64,000 nt of DNA from Flavobacterium aquicola (lineage in GTDB: Bacteria; Bacteroidota; Bacteroidia; Flavobacteriales; Flavobacteriaceae). The DNA lies in contig NZ_QUNI01000002.1 of the NCBI RefSeq assembly GCF_003385115.1, positions 372,001 through 436,000 of the forward strand, read 5' to 3'. Made by a program: the position numbers and the translations under genes. Under the pieces are notes generated by a model that worked only from the letters and a program-made list of their open reading frames with translations, was not told the DNA's origin and searched no databases. Below, piece after piece: positions 34,440 to 43,482 of this stretch (within the stretch, counting starts at the first letter, position 1; each line of letters begins with the position of its first letter).

Positions 34440-35255
34440 ATGAACGAATTACAATCAATTATAGAACAAGCTTGGGAAAACAGAGCTTTACTGCAGGAAA
34501 CAAAAACTACTGATGCTATCAGAGAAGTTATTGAATTATTAGACTCAGGAAAATTACGTGTTGCAGAACCAAAAGGTGACGGATGGCAGGTAAACGAATG
34601 GGTAAAAAAAGCTGTAGTAATGTACTTCCCTATTCAAAAAATGGAAACTTGGGAAGCTGGAATTTTCGAATACAATGACAAAATGTTATTAAAAAGAGAT
34701 TATGCAGCAAAAGGAGTTCGTGTAGTTCCTGGAGCTTCTGCCCGCTATGGTGCTTATATCTCTAGTGGTGTAATCATGATGCCAAGCTATGTAAACATTG
34801 GTGCTTATGTTGATGCCGGAACAATGGTAGACACTTGGGCAACTGTTGGTAGCTGTGCTCAAATTGGTAAAGACGTTCACTTGAGTGGCGGTGTTGGAAT
34901 TGGCGGTGTTTTAGAGCCATTGCAGGCTGCACCGGTAATCATCGAAGACGGTGTATTCGTTGGATCAAGATGTATTGTTGTTGAAGGTGTTCACGTAGGT
35001 AAAGAAGCTGTTCTTGGTGCTAACGTTTGTTTGACTGCTTCTACTAAAATTATTGATGTTACTGGCGAAACTCCAGTTGAAATGAAAGGATTTGTTCCTG
35101 CCCGTTCAGTTGTTATTCCAGGAAGTTATACTAAAAAATTCGCTGCAGGTGAATTTCAGGTGCCTTGTGCTTTAATCATTGGTACACGCAAACCTTCAAC
35201 CGACTTAAAAACATCATTGAATAATGCTCTACGCGAATATGATGTAGCGGTTTAA
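34440..35255 (+). CDS. dapD: 2,3,4,5-tetrahydropyridine-2,6-dicarboxylate N-succinyltransferase
   Basis: 271-residue left-handed beta-helix acyltransferase of the succinylase branch to diaminopimelate and lysine. It reads MNELQSIIEQAWENRALLQ, the DapD N terminus, then hexapeptide-type repeats (VNIGAYVDAGTMVDTWATVGSCAQIGK and GVFVGSRCIVVEGVHVGKEAVLGANV). IIGTRKPSTDLKTSLNNALREYDV matches the family C terminus, and length matches E. coli DapD (274). The start is set by the promoter upstream. A strong palindrome follows the stop. Confidence 0.96.
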   Translation: MNELQSIIEQAWENRALLQETKTTDAIREVIELLDSGKLRVAEPKGDGWQVNEWVKKAVVMYFPIQKMETWEAGIFEYNDKMLLKRDYAAKGVRVVPGASARYGAYISSGVIMMPSYVNIGAYVDAGTMVDTWATVGSCAQIGKDVHLSGGVGIGGVLEPLQAAPVIIEDGVFVGSRCIVVEGVHVGKEAVLGANVCLTASTKIIDVTGETPVEMKGFVPARSVVIPGSYTKKFAAGEFQVPCALIIGTRKPSTDLKTSLNNALREYDVAV

Positions 35256-35274
35256 AATTCAAAAAATAAATAAA

Positions 35275-35308
35275 ACAAATTCCAATTGAATTACCAATTG
35301 GAATTTGT
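35275..35308 (+). terminator. Palindromic hairpin after dapD
   Basis: Perfect 14-bp inverted repeat ACAAATTCCAATTG / CAATTGGAATTTGT with a 6-base loop. No long T tract follows (CGTTAAAT), so it may be a weak terminator. Confidence 0.6.
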
Positions 35309-35438
35309 CGTTAAATATCATCAGCTTATTAGACAAAAATTACCCAAAATCCACACTATTTACAAAACCACAATTTACTATTTTTTTTCTATCAGACGAT
35401 AAGCCCTAGCCCCGCTCCAAGTCTAAAAACAATTATAA

Positions 35439-37307
35439 ATGAACAATTACAAAAACATTAGCATCGTTCTTCTAAAACGCTTATTATTAGTTGTATTGAT
35501 TTATCAGGCATCAAGAGTATTCTTTTTTTATATGAATACTGATGTGTTTCAGACTTTTAATTTAAAAACTTTCAAAGGTGGTCTTTTATTCGATTTTGCA
35601 GCAATTGCCTATTTGAATATCATATTTGTAATTGCCCATCTGTTTCCTGGTAATTTTAAATATGAACCCGGTTATCAAAAATGGCTGAAATTATCTTTTT
35701 ACGCTATAAATCTTCTTTTCATTGCAACGAATTTTATCGACACAATCTATTACCGATTTACAGGTAAAAGAAGCACTTTTAGTATGATTACTGCCAAGGG
35801 AATGGAACGTGAAGCCATAGGGCTGATTCCTTCTTTTCTAAGAGAATTTTGGTACATTGGCGTGGCATTTCTAATATTCAGCTTCCTGTTTTGGAAAATG
35901 CTTGCCAATTTTAAACAAAAAAGTCCAATCGAGAAACCGACAAAGAATATTTTAATAAAACAATACTCTATACTCATTCTTGCAATTGCCGCTGGACTGC
36001 TAATATCCCGCGGAGGATTCCGAAAAAAACCAATCAAAATTGTTGATGCGGTAGCTTACGGAGAACTTGGAAATTCAGCATTGATTTTGAATACGCCTTT
36101 CTGTATCTTAAAAACAATTGCAAAAAAAGAAGATATTGACAAAGTAAATTATTTCAAAGAAGACGAGCTGACATCGATATACTCTCCTAAGATAAGCTTG
36201 AATCCAAATCAGCCACAAATCAAAAAAAATGTAGTGGTAATCATTTTAGAAAGTTTTGGCGATGAAAATGTAGGCCGAGGCTGCACTCCTTTTTTGGATT
36301 CTTTGATAACAAAATCATATTATTTCAAAAATGGATTTGCTAACGGAAAAGTTTCGATAGATGCTGTCCCTTCGATATTGTCAAGTATCCCTAGTTTGAT
36401 GAACAATTCTTTTATTTCCTCTAGTTATTCTTTGAATAAAATACACGGTCTTCCTGTAATTTTAAAAAAAGAAGGCTATAACACATCATTTTTTCATGGT
36501 GCTTTCAACGGAAGTCAAAATTTTGATCAATATGCAAAAATAGCTGGTTTTGACAACTATTATGGCAAAGATGAATATGTAGGAAAAGAAGCTTTTGATG
36601 GAAAATGGGGAATTTATGACGAAGATTTCATGCAGTTTTTCTGCAATAAACTAACCAGTTTTAAACAGCCTTTTTTTAGTTCGATATTTACCATTTCATC
36701 CCATAATCCGTATAAAATACCCGAAAAATATACCGGGAAATTTCCCAAAGGAACCACAGTTATACAGGAATGCATCGGGTATACTGATTTTTCTCTGCGT
36801 CAATTTTTCAAAACTGCCTCAAAACAAAGCTGGTACAAGAACACACTTTTCGTTATATCCTCAGATCACACCTCTTCTGAAGGAGACCGGGAGCTCGATA
36901 GAACCAACATAGGCTTATTCAGTATTCCAATTTTATTTTTTGACCCGTCTGACCCTAAGTTTGTTGGCGTTAATGAAAATAATTTCCAGCAGATAGATAT
37001 TATGCCGAGTATTTTGGATTATCTGAACATCAAAACAGAGATGGTAAGTTTTGGCAAAAGTTATAAATCAAAAGAAAATTTCGTGGTCTACTATCTTCAG
37101 GGTACTTACCATTATATTCGAGATGATTATTATTTGGCTTTCGCCAATAATAAGCCAATTGGTTTATACAACTGGAAAAAAGATGTTTATCTAAAAGACA
37201 ACCTATTAAGCAAAGATCCCAAAAGAACAGGTGAAATGTCGAACTTTATAAAAGCATATATTCAAACCTTTTATGAAAGAGTAACAAATGATGCTTTGAC
37301 TCTTTAA
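35439..37307 (+). CDS. LTA-synthase-like membrane sulfatase/phosphotransferase
   Basis: 622-residue protein with five N-terminal transmembrane helices (to about residue 200) and a large extracytoplasmic alkaline-phosphatase-superfamily domain. NVVVIILESFGDENVGRG gives the first metal site, NGKVSIDAVPSILSSIPSL the nucleophile region (Ser where Gram-positive LtaS has Thr), and FVISSDHTSSEGDREL the DH metal ligands. The family moves phosphoglycerol or phosphoethanolamine onto surface glycans. Its place at the edge of a glycosyltransferase region suggests it decorates LPS or another periplasmic glycan (inference). Confidence 0.85.
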   Translation: MNNYKNISIVLLKRLLLVVLIYQASRVFFFYMNTDVFQTFNLKTFKGGLLFDFAAIAYLNIIFVIAHLFPGNFKYEPGYQKWLKLSFYAINLLFIATNFIDTIYYRFTGKRSTFSMITAKGMEREAIGLIPSFLREFWYIGVAFLIFSFLFWKMLANFKQKSPIEKPTKNILIKQYSILILAIAAGLLISRGGFRKKPIKIVDAVAYGELGNSALILNTPFCILKTIAKKEDIDKVNYFKEDELTSIYSPKISLNPNQPQIKKNVVVIILESFGDENVGRGCTPFLDSLITKSYYFKNGFANGKVSIDAVPSILSSIPSLMNNSFISSSYSLNKIHGLPVILKKEGYNTSFFHGAFNGSQNFDQYAKIAGFDNYYGKDEYVGKEAFDGKWGIYDEDFMQFFCNKLTSFKQPFFSSIFTISSHNPYKIPEKYTGKFPKGTTVIQECIGYTDFSLRQFFKTASKQSWYKNTLFVISSDHTSSEGDRELDRTNIGLFSIPILFFDPSDPKFVGVNENNFQQIDIMPSILDYLNIKTEMVSFGKSYKSKENFVVYYLQGTYHYIRDDYYLAFANNKPIGLYNWKKDVYLKDNLLSKDPKRTGEMSNFIKAYIQTFYERVTNDALTL

Positions 37308-37321
37308 ATATTCAAACAAAT

Positions 37322-37364
37322 AAAAAGCCATTTAAATTGACTTCATTCAATTAAATGGCTTTTT
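37322..37364. terminator. Bidirectional intrinsic terminator
   Basis: AAAAAGCCATTTAAATTGA pairs with TCAATTAAATGGCTTTTT with one bulge, giving an 18-bp stem ending in T tracts on both strands between convergent genes. Confidence 0.85.
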
Positions 37365-37398
37365 TATTTTATCAAAACTGCTGATATTTTTTGACTAG

Positions 37399-38151
37399 TC
37401 AAAGACGATTTTTCTTCTGAATTTTAATGAGTTTTGCATATTTCATATATGAAAAAAATGCTTGGATCATTGAAATTGTCAACCCATCTAATCCATTCAA
37501 AAAACCTTTTTTAAAGAAATAACAGCGTATGAAAGCTACTAATCCATTAAGCAAAGGCTTATAAGCCCAAATTCTCACTCCCTGATCGAAAAGCTGCAGC
37601 GCATGCCAGCTGGAATATTGATTTTTCTTAGCTATAATCTGATCCAGTGAATCCCAGCCATAATGCAATATATGAACCGGAACATTCTTTTCATTTGTAG
37701 TTACAATAGTCTGATGAACTTTAGAATCCGATGGTCTTGCAGTTTTTTTATTAAAAAACCTAACCTTATGGTCAGGATACCAGCCTGCAAAATCTATTAA
37801 CTTATCTCCTAAAAAGTTTTTGACACGAAAGCTTAATCCATCAAAATCTCCTTTTAAATATTTCTCTTTTAAAATATAATCCTCAGCATCTTTATCTAAA
37901 AATTCATCAGCATCCAAATTGAGAATCCAGTCATTTTTACAAAAAGGCAATCCATGAGAACGCTGTGGTCCATCTCCCAAAAAAGGCTGTTCGATAACAA
38001 TTGCTCCTTTTGCTTTAGCTATTTCTACCGTTTTATCTTTACTCAAAGAATCAACTATAATTACTTCATCACAAACTCTAAAAAGTGCATCAATACACTT
38101 TCCTATCATTTTTTCCTCATTGAAAGTAATAATTAAACCGCTTATTGCCAT
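37399..38151 (-). CDS. Family 2 glycosyltransferase, LPS core WaaE/KdtX-like
   Basis: 250-residue GT2 enzyme without membrane helix. It starts MAISGLIITFNEEKMIGKCIDAL with VCDEVIIVDSLSKDKTVEIA, and ILNLDADEFLD carries the DxD-type metal motif. FDGLSFRVKNFLGDKLIDFAGW and VRFFNKKTARP fit the WaaE/KdtX beta-glucosyl transferases of LPS cores. The basic C terminus (KIQKKNRL) may help membrane contact. It is transcribed divergently from the GT9 gene, with a TATTTTTG box at 38174-38181. Confidence 0.85.
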   Translation of the reverse strand: MAISGLIITFNEEKMIGKCIDALFRVCDEVIIVDSLSKDKTVEIAKAKGAIVIEQPFLGDGPQRSHGLPFCKNDWILNLDADEFLDKDAEDYILKEKYLKGDFDGLSFRVKNFLGDKLIDFAGWYPDHKVRFFNKKTARPSDSKVHQTIVTTNEKNVPVHILHYGWDSLDQIIAKKNQYSSWHALQLFDQGVRIWAYKPLLNGLVAFIRCYFFKKGFLNGLDGLTISMIQAFFSYMKYAKLIKIQKKNRL

Positions 38152-38173
38152 TGTAATTTTTATTTTGCTTACA

Positions 38174-38181
38174 CAAAAATA
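38174..38181 (-). promoter_or_regulatory. -7 element of the WaaE-like gene (TATTTTTG on the minus strand)
   Basis: Perfect TAnnTTTG on the minus strand, 22 bp upstream of the start at 38151. Confidence 0.5.
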
Positions 38182-38276
38182 TAGTTTTTTCTGCTAGATT
38201 GCTCCATTTATAATCTAGCTCCCGCAAATATCTATAAATACTTTGTATTTTAGCACTCAAATTAAGTTTATTAAAT

Positions 38277-39344
38277 ATGAGAATTTTAGTTATTCAACAA
38301 AAAAGAATTGGTGACGTACTTACAAGCACAATAATATGTAATAATTTAAAAAAACAATTTCCACTGTATACAATTGATTACATGTGTTATACCAATAGTG
38401 TTGATGTATTAATTGACAATCCAAATATCGATACCGTAATCCCGTTATCTCATAAAGCCAGAAAAAATTATTTTTCCCTGTTTAAGTTTATTTTTAAAAT
38501 TAGAGCTAAAAAATATGATGTTGTGATTGATGTTTACAATAAATTAGAAACAAATTTAATTACAATGTTTGCTGGTTCCAACATTAAAATAGCATATCAC
38601 AAATGGTACACTTCATTGTTTTACACGCACAATTTAAAACGTTTTGAAAACACCGAAACTCCAAAATATGGTTTTGCCATTGACAATAGACTTTTATTAT
38701 TGGAACCGTTAAATTTGGACCAAAATAAAATAGATCCCTACCCTAAACTTTTTGTAAGTCCCGAAGAAGATGAAAAAACTATTTCTCTATTTGAAAAACA
38801 TAACATAAACAGGGACAAAAAAACAATAATGATCAGTTTGCTGGGAAGTGAAAAAAACAAAACATATCCCTTGGAATACATGACAAAAGTTGTTGAATAC
38901 GCTGCCAGCCATAAAGACGTAACAATACTTTTTAATTACTTTGAAAATCAAATTGAAGATGCCAAAAAGATATATAATTCCTGTTCAAAAGAAACTCAGG
39001 AAAAAATACATTTTGATTTATTTGGTAAAGATTTAAGATCATTCATAGCCATAATGAATCAATGCGATATGATTATTGGAAATGACGGAGGTGCAATTAA
39101 TATGGCAAAAGCATTAAATAAACCAGCCTTTACCATTTTTTCCCCTTTCGTAGAAAAGAAAATCTGGGCTACTTTTGAAGATGGATTAAGATACATATCT
39201 GTTCACTTAAAAGATTTCAGGCCTGAACTGTTTGGTGACAATATTAATCATAGCGAAATAAAGAAAAACTCAGCCTCACTATATCAGCTGCTTTCACCTG
39301 AATTGTTCAAAAACAAAATTGATTTTTTCATAAATAACAATTAA
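38277..39344 (+). CDS. Family 9 glycosyltransferase (heptosyltransferase-like)
   Basis: 355-residue GT-B enzyme. MRILVIQQKRIGDVLTSTIICNNLKKQFP is the GT9 N terminus (RxGD). SLLGSEKNKTYPLEYM and MIIGNDGGAINMAKALNKPAFTIF give the nucleotide-sugar-binding C-terminal domain. GT9 enzymes add heptose or a similar sugar to the LPS inner core. First of three co-directional genes (GT9, GT2, GT2). Confidence 0.9.
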   Translation: MRILVIQQKRIGDVLTSTIICNNLKKQFPLYTIDYMCYTNSVDVLIDNPNIDTVIPLSHKARKNYFSLFKFIFKIRAKKYDVVIDVYNKLETNLITMFAGSNIKIAYHKWYTSLFYTHNLKRFENTETPKYGFAIDNRLLLLEPLNLDQNKIDPYPKLFVSPEEDEKTISLFEKHNINRDKKTIMISLLGSEKNKTYPLEYMTKVVEYAASHKDVTILFNYFENQIEDAKKIYNSCSKETQEKIHFDLFGKDLRSFIAIMNQCDMIIGNDGGAINMAKALNKPAFTIFSPFVEKKIWATFEDGLRYISVHLKDFRPELFGDNINHSEIKKNSASLYQLLSPELFKNKIDFFINNN

Positions 39345-39418
39345 ACAGCACATTAATCTTATTGGAACAATCTAATTTATTTTATCGAATTCATAAAAAA
39401 CTTATTTCATCATAATTA

Positions 39419-40399
39419 ATGGATGTTTCAATTATTATAGTCAACTACCGAAGTTGGAAGCCATTACACAACTGTCTCGAATCATTATTTTCAATAGATA
39501 AAACAAAAATAAATTTTGAAGTAATCATTGTAGATAATTTTTCGAATGACGGTGAATTTGATTTTTTTCAAAATAAATTTAAAGATTTTATCTTCATTAA
39601 AAACGGCATCAATTCTGGTTTTGCCAGTGGATGCAATTTGGGCGCCAAAGAAGCAAAAGGTAATTATTTTTTATTTCTGAACCCTGATACTATAATTTCG
39701 CCCGAAACGCTTAACACACTTTATACAACATATCAAGACCATTCGGATATCGGAATATTATCCTGCTTACAGGTTGACAGAAAAAACCGTTTCTTTAATC
39801 AAAAAAACATATTTCCATCTCTTGTCCAGATTTTTGGAACAAGCAGATTTTTTCACAGGAAAATAATAAAAAAAAGAATAGAGATAATTTTCAATGCCAA
39901 AGAAGAATTATTTTATCCTGACTGGGTTACAGGAGCTGTGATTTTTATTAGCAAAGATTGGTTCAAAAGAGTGAATGGCTGGAACGAAGACTATTGGCTC
40001 TATTTTGAAGATGTCGAAATCTGCAGAAAAATAAACCAGAAAAACGGCAAAATTGCAGTGACCCGAAATACAATTGTTTTACACGAACACGGCGGTTCTT
40101 CAAGACACGATTTTGAAACAGAACATATTAGTAAGACCGAAGTTATCATTTCAAAACATGTTTACATAAACAATAATTTTAATTCATTAACTAAAATAGC
40201 AGCGCATTCACTTTTGATAATCTTCATAATTATAGAAAAAATTTTTCTGTCTCTTTTAAGTTTATTTTTGTTTTCTAGTTTAAAATTAAGAACAAACAGA
40301 TACATCCTCAAAAATTTATGTTCTTATTATTTTAATTGCCTAAAAGAACAAACCTGGCTAAGCAAAAGAGCTGTAAACTATCAAAAGATAAACGCATGA
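39419..40399 (+). CDS. Family 2 glycosyltransferase (WbbL/rhamnosyltransferase-like)
   Basis: 326-residue GT2 enzyme. MDVSIIIVNYRSWKPLHNCLESL and INSGFASGCNLGAKEAKGNYFLFLNPDTIISPE match the rhamnosyltransferase-like subgroup in which NPD replaces the DxD. GAVIFISKDWFKRVNGWNEDYWLYFEDVEICRKI supplies the conserved ED motif. A hydrophobic segment near residues 255-285 may anchor it to the membrane. Its stop overlaps the start of the next gene by 4 bp (ATGA), a sign of coupling. Confidence 0.88.
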   Translation: MDVSIIIVNYRSWKPLHNCLESLFSIDKTKINFEVIIVDNFSNDGEFDFFQNKFKDFIFIKNGINSGFASGCNLGAKEAKGNYFLFLNPDTIISPETLNTLYTTYQDHSDIGILSCLQVDRKNRFFNQKNIFPSLVQIFGTSRFFHRKIIKKRIEIIFNAKEELFYPDWVTGAVIFISKDWFKRVNGWNEDYWLYFEDVEICRKINQKNGKIAVTRNTIVLHEHGGSSRHDFETEHISKTEVIISKHVYINNNFNSLTKIAAHSLLIIFIIIEKIFLSLLSLFLFSSLKLRTNRYILKNLCSYYFNCLKEQTWLSKRAVNYQKINA

Positions 40400-41187
40400 C
40401 AAATAGTAACGCCGAAAAATTATCTGTCTTGATTATAACATTAAATGAGGAAAAACATTTAAAAACTTTATTATCTGATTTAGACTTTGCTGATGAAATA
40501 GTGATTATCGATTCGTTTAGTAACGATCGAACAGAAATCATTGCAAAATCTTTCCCGAAAGTAAAGTTCATTCAAAACAAATTCGAAAATTTTTCAGTAC
40601 AAAGAAATTTTGCAATCTCGCAAGCTAAAAATGACTGGATACTTTTTCTTGATGCTGATGAAGTTTTAACACCTGAATTAAAACAGGAAATCATTGAAAC
40701 TTTACAAAATAACAAAACCTATTCAGCCTATTTTTTTGAAAGAATTTTTATGTTTGAGAGTTCTGTTTTAAAATACAGCGGTAACCAGACAGACAAAATA
40801 TTTCGGCTTTTTGACAAAAAATCAGCGAGATATGATGAAAAAAGACTGGTGCACGAGAAACTAATCGTCGATGGCAAAATTGGTTCTTTAAAAAACAAAC
40901 TGATTCACCACTCCTATTCCAGCTACCATGATTATAAAGAAAAAATTATTTTTTATGGTAAATTTAAAGCTCAGGAAAAATTTATAAAAAAAGTAAAACC
41001 CAGCTTCATTCTGAAATTACTGCATCCGAGCTATAATTTTTTATATAATTACTTTATTAGGCTAGGATTTCTTGATGGCAAAAAAGGAATCTTTATTTGC
41101 TATCTAAATGCTTATTGTATTGTAATTCGTTACAGGGAATTAAAAAAATTATGGAAACAAGATCAGGATCTTATTTCCAAAACTTAA
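40396..41187 (+). CDS. Family 2 glycosyltransferase, WaaE/KdtX-like
   Basis: 263-residue GT2 enzyme: KLSVLIITLNEEKHLKTLL, FADEIVIIDSFSNDRTEIIA, DWILFLDADEVLTPEL with the DAD metal motif, and RLFDKKSARYDEKRLVHEKL. It is a paralogue in type of the gene at 37399. The ATG at 40396 overlaps the upstream stop as ATGA, so this start is taken rather than the in-frame ATG 60 bp upstream. The 3' end overlaps the convergent kinase gene by 17 bp. Confidence 0.88.
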   Translation: MTNSNAEKLSVLIITLNEEKHLKTLLSDLDFADEIVIIDSFSNDRTEIIAKSFPKVKFIQNKFENFSVQRNFAISQAKNDWILFLDADEVLTPELKQEIIETLQNNKTYSAYFFERIFMFESSVLKYSGNQTDKIFRLFDKKSARYDEKRLVHEKLIVDGKIGSLKNKLIHHSYSSYHDYKEKIIFYGKFKAQEKFIKKVKPSFILKLLHPSYNFLYNYFIRLGFLDGKKGIFICYLNAYCIVIRYRELKKLWKQDQDLISKT

Positions 41188-41932
41188 GTTTCTTCTTTAA
41201 TCTTTTCTTTCTGTAGAATTTTTCCTGAAACTTAGCCGTTTTTGACCATAGAGTTTCAAATATTAAATCCTCGAACTCGCCTGATATTTTTGCATATTCA
41301 TTACTCATTACTTTTACCATATCTTTTACAGGCGTTAATCGGCAGAGATTTTTCATCCTTAAATCAAATGACATTTTTTCATGAAAATTCATTCTGTTTA
41401 AATCAACCAAAAAGAAATCATAATGACCATCAGCATTCTTTTTAATTAATGTATTTCCTGGAGAATGATCCTTAAATTCAATTCCTTTTTGATGCAGATC
41501 ATACGAAAAACGGGTAAACTGCCTCAATATAATTTCATGATCTGGATAATCCGATAATTCCAGTAATTCTCTAAAAGTTAAATCACACTGCAGGTGCTCG
41601 CAGGCATAATAACTGTCTTTCAATCCCAGCCAATTATAATTCTCAAGATATGCGATAGGCTGTGGTGTTCCGATTCCATTTTCTAATAAACGCGTGGCAT
41701 ATTCGAAAGAACGTCTTGCTTTAGACTTTCTAAAATATCTATATGCAATCTTATTAATCAAATTGGGAATTTTGAAAGATTTTATGTTGATCGTCATTCC
41801 ATCAAATTCAAACAATTTGATGACATTTCTTTTCCCTTCAATAAAAACCTCGCCTGTATTAGAGAATTTATTTATGATATTTTCTATTTCTTGCGATTTA
41901 TTCAAAAAAGAAGGTTCAAATTTTGAAATCAT
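41171..41932 (-). CDS. LPS core kinase-like protein (InaA/Kdo kinase family)
   Basis: 253-residue protein with a kinase-like fold. GIEFKDHSPGNTLIKK is the catalytic loop (Asp and Asn) and FFLVDLNRMNF replaces DFG with DLN, both usual in InaA/KdkA-type sugar kinases. The N-terminal Lys in TINIKSFKIPN may bind ATP. The C terminus is very basic (RKKRLKKKLKFWK). Such kinases phosphorylate Kdo or heptose in the LPS inner core; the position between core-type glycosyltransferases agrees with that. Tail-to-tail overlap with the preceding gene. Confidence 0.8.
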   Translation of the reverse strand: MISKFEPSFLNKSQEIENIINKFSNTGEVFIEGKRNVIKLFEFDGMTINIKSFKIPNLINKIAYRYFRKSKARRSFEYATRLLENGIGTPQPIAYLENYNWLGLKDSYYACEHLQCDLTFRELLELSDYPDHEIILRQFTRFSYDLHQKGIEFKDHSPGNTLIKKNADGHYDFFLVDLNRMNFHEKMSFDLRMKNLCRLTPVKDMVKVMSNEYAKISGEFEDLIFETLWSKTAKFQEKFYRKKRLKKKLKFWK

Positions 41933-41955
41933 ATATTTTAAATTTATATTTCTAC

Positions 41956-41963
41956 AAAAATAT
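41956..41963 (-). promoter_or_regulatory. -7 element of the kinase gene (TATTTTTG on the minus strand)
   Basis: Perfect TAnnTTTG on the minus strand, 23 bp upstream of the start at 41932. Confidence 0.5.
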
Positions 41964-42012
41964 ACTTTTTAAGCTTAAAAAATGATTTAACTTTACACCT
42001 AAATAACAAAAC

Positions 42013-43086
42013 ATGCAAGCAAAAAAAATTTTTTTAGAATCCCACAATCTCAATAATCTTGCAACTGGTTTAGGCACATTTAATTTTGATTTAATATGTG
42101 GATTATCACATCAAAATATAGATGATTTAGAAATAAATCTACTAGCTGGAAATGTTTCAAAATTTAAAAAAATATTTGGAGAAAAGTTCAAATACAAACA
42201 ATATCTCTCCATTCAGCGATATAAAACATTTTATACGCGAAATAGATATGACTTATGGCACTCTTTGAATCAAAACACTAAAATTGAGCCTTATTACCCT
42301 TCAAAATATGTTTTAACCATTCACGATGTTAATTTTTTTGAAGAGATTTCTTCTGATTACAATCACAAAAGAAATAAGCTGTTTACCGAAAAACTGAAAC
42401 GAGCTGACAAAATCACTTATATTTCGGAGTATGCAAAAAAGCAGACACATCAATATTTCGACATTCCTAAAATAGAAGAAAAAGTAATTTACAATGGAAA
42501 TCCAATATTTGATTTCTTAGACACTTCGTCATGTAATAATCCGTTTAACGCTGAAAAGCCTTTTTTTTACTCAATTGGTGATTTCATTGAAAGAAAAAAT
42601 TTCGAGGCCATTATAACAATGATGGTAAATCTAAAAGATTTTAATCTGATTATTTCTGGAAACAATAATAAAGTATACGGCGAAAAAATAAAAAAATTAA
42701 TTATTGATCTTAAATTAGAAAAGCAAGTTTTTTTAACCGGTAAAGTAAGCAATGCACAGAAACAATATTATCTGCAAAATTGTACTGCGTTTCTATTCCC
42801 TTCCATAAGAGAAGGTTTTGGCCTGCCTCCTATTGAGGCAATGAAATTTAAAAAACCTGTATTTCTATCTGATCTCAGTTCTCTGCCTGAAATAGGTTCT
42901 GATGCTGCATATTATTGGAATAATTTCGATCCCGATTATATGAAAAACATATTGACCGAAGGCTTAAATCATTTTGAAAATAACAGAGTCATAATGGGAT
43001 CAAAACTATATGACAGAGCTAATTATTTTAACTGGGACAAATCTTCCAAGGAATATTTGGAAATATACAGATCACTATTGTTTTAA
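42013..43086 (+). CDS. Family 4 glycosyltransferase
   Basis: 357-residue GT-B enzyme. The acceptor domain begins KKIFLESHNLNNLATGLGTFNFDL. YVLTIHDVNFFEE and ADKITYISEYAKKQTHQYF lie in the middle. The donor domain has FYSIGDFIERKNFEAII, VFLTGKVSNAQKQYYLQNC and FLFPSIREGFGLPPIEAMKFKKPVFLS, the GT4 EX7E-type motif region. Substrate unknown. It stands alone, with an empty 396-bp region after it. Confidence 0.9.
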   Translation: MQAKKIFLESHNLNNLATGLGTFNFDLICGLSHQNIDDLEINLLAGNVSKFKKIFGEKFKYKQYLSIQRYKTFYTRNRYDLWHSLNQNTKIEPYYPSKYVLTIHDVNFFEEISSDYNHKRNKLFTEKLKRADKITYISEYAKKQTHQYFDIPKIEEKVIYNGNPIFDFLDTSSCNNPFNAEKPFFYSIGDFIERKNFEAIITMMVNLKDFNLIISGNNNKVYGEKIKKLIIDLKLEKQVFLTGKVSNAQKQYYLQNCTAFLFPSIREGFGLPPIEAMKFKKPVFLSDLSSLPEIGSDAAYYWNNFDPDYMKNILTEGLNHFENNRVIMGSKLYDRANYFNWDKSSKEYLEIYRSLLF

Positions 43087-43482
43087 TCAATCAAAGAAAA
43101 TATTTTAGGCACAATCATACCTTTTAAATATAAAATTAGGTATCCTCCGTGTTTTTGAATCCAAACTTTACAAAATAAATTTTGAATTTATCTGCTATTT
43201 TTTTTAATCAAAAATAAATGATTTAACATTCTCAAAAAAACACTTATTATATTTTATGTTTTAGATATTATTAACATCTCGATTATCAAAACAATGAAAT
43301 TTTACCTTGTTTTGTAAATAAGATAAAATAGTAAAAGAAACATGACAGGAATGCAGAAATCCGAATGAATTTTAATAATATAATTCGTTTCTTTGCAAGT
43401 ATAATCAGAATATACTTTATCATATACAAAAATAAAAAATCTCAATAAAAGAGATAAACTACCGAAAACAAATTATTTAATA
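43087..43482. other. Intergenic region, no gene seen
   Basis: 396 bp of very AT-rich DNA between two glycosyltransferase genes. No plausible ORF, tRNA or terminator was found on either strand. TTTCTTTG at 43388-43395 is a one-mismatch -7 box that could drive the next gene with a leader of about 85 nt. Confidence 0.5.

Noticed and set aside
43087..43482. Hidden RNA gene or small ORF in the 396-bp gap
   Set aside because: No cloverleaf, conserved riboswitch core or reading frame with coding character could be made out; the AT content is high throughout.
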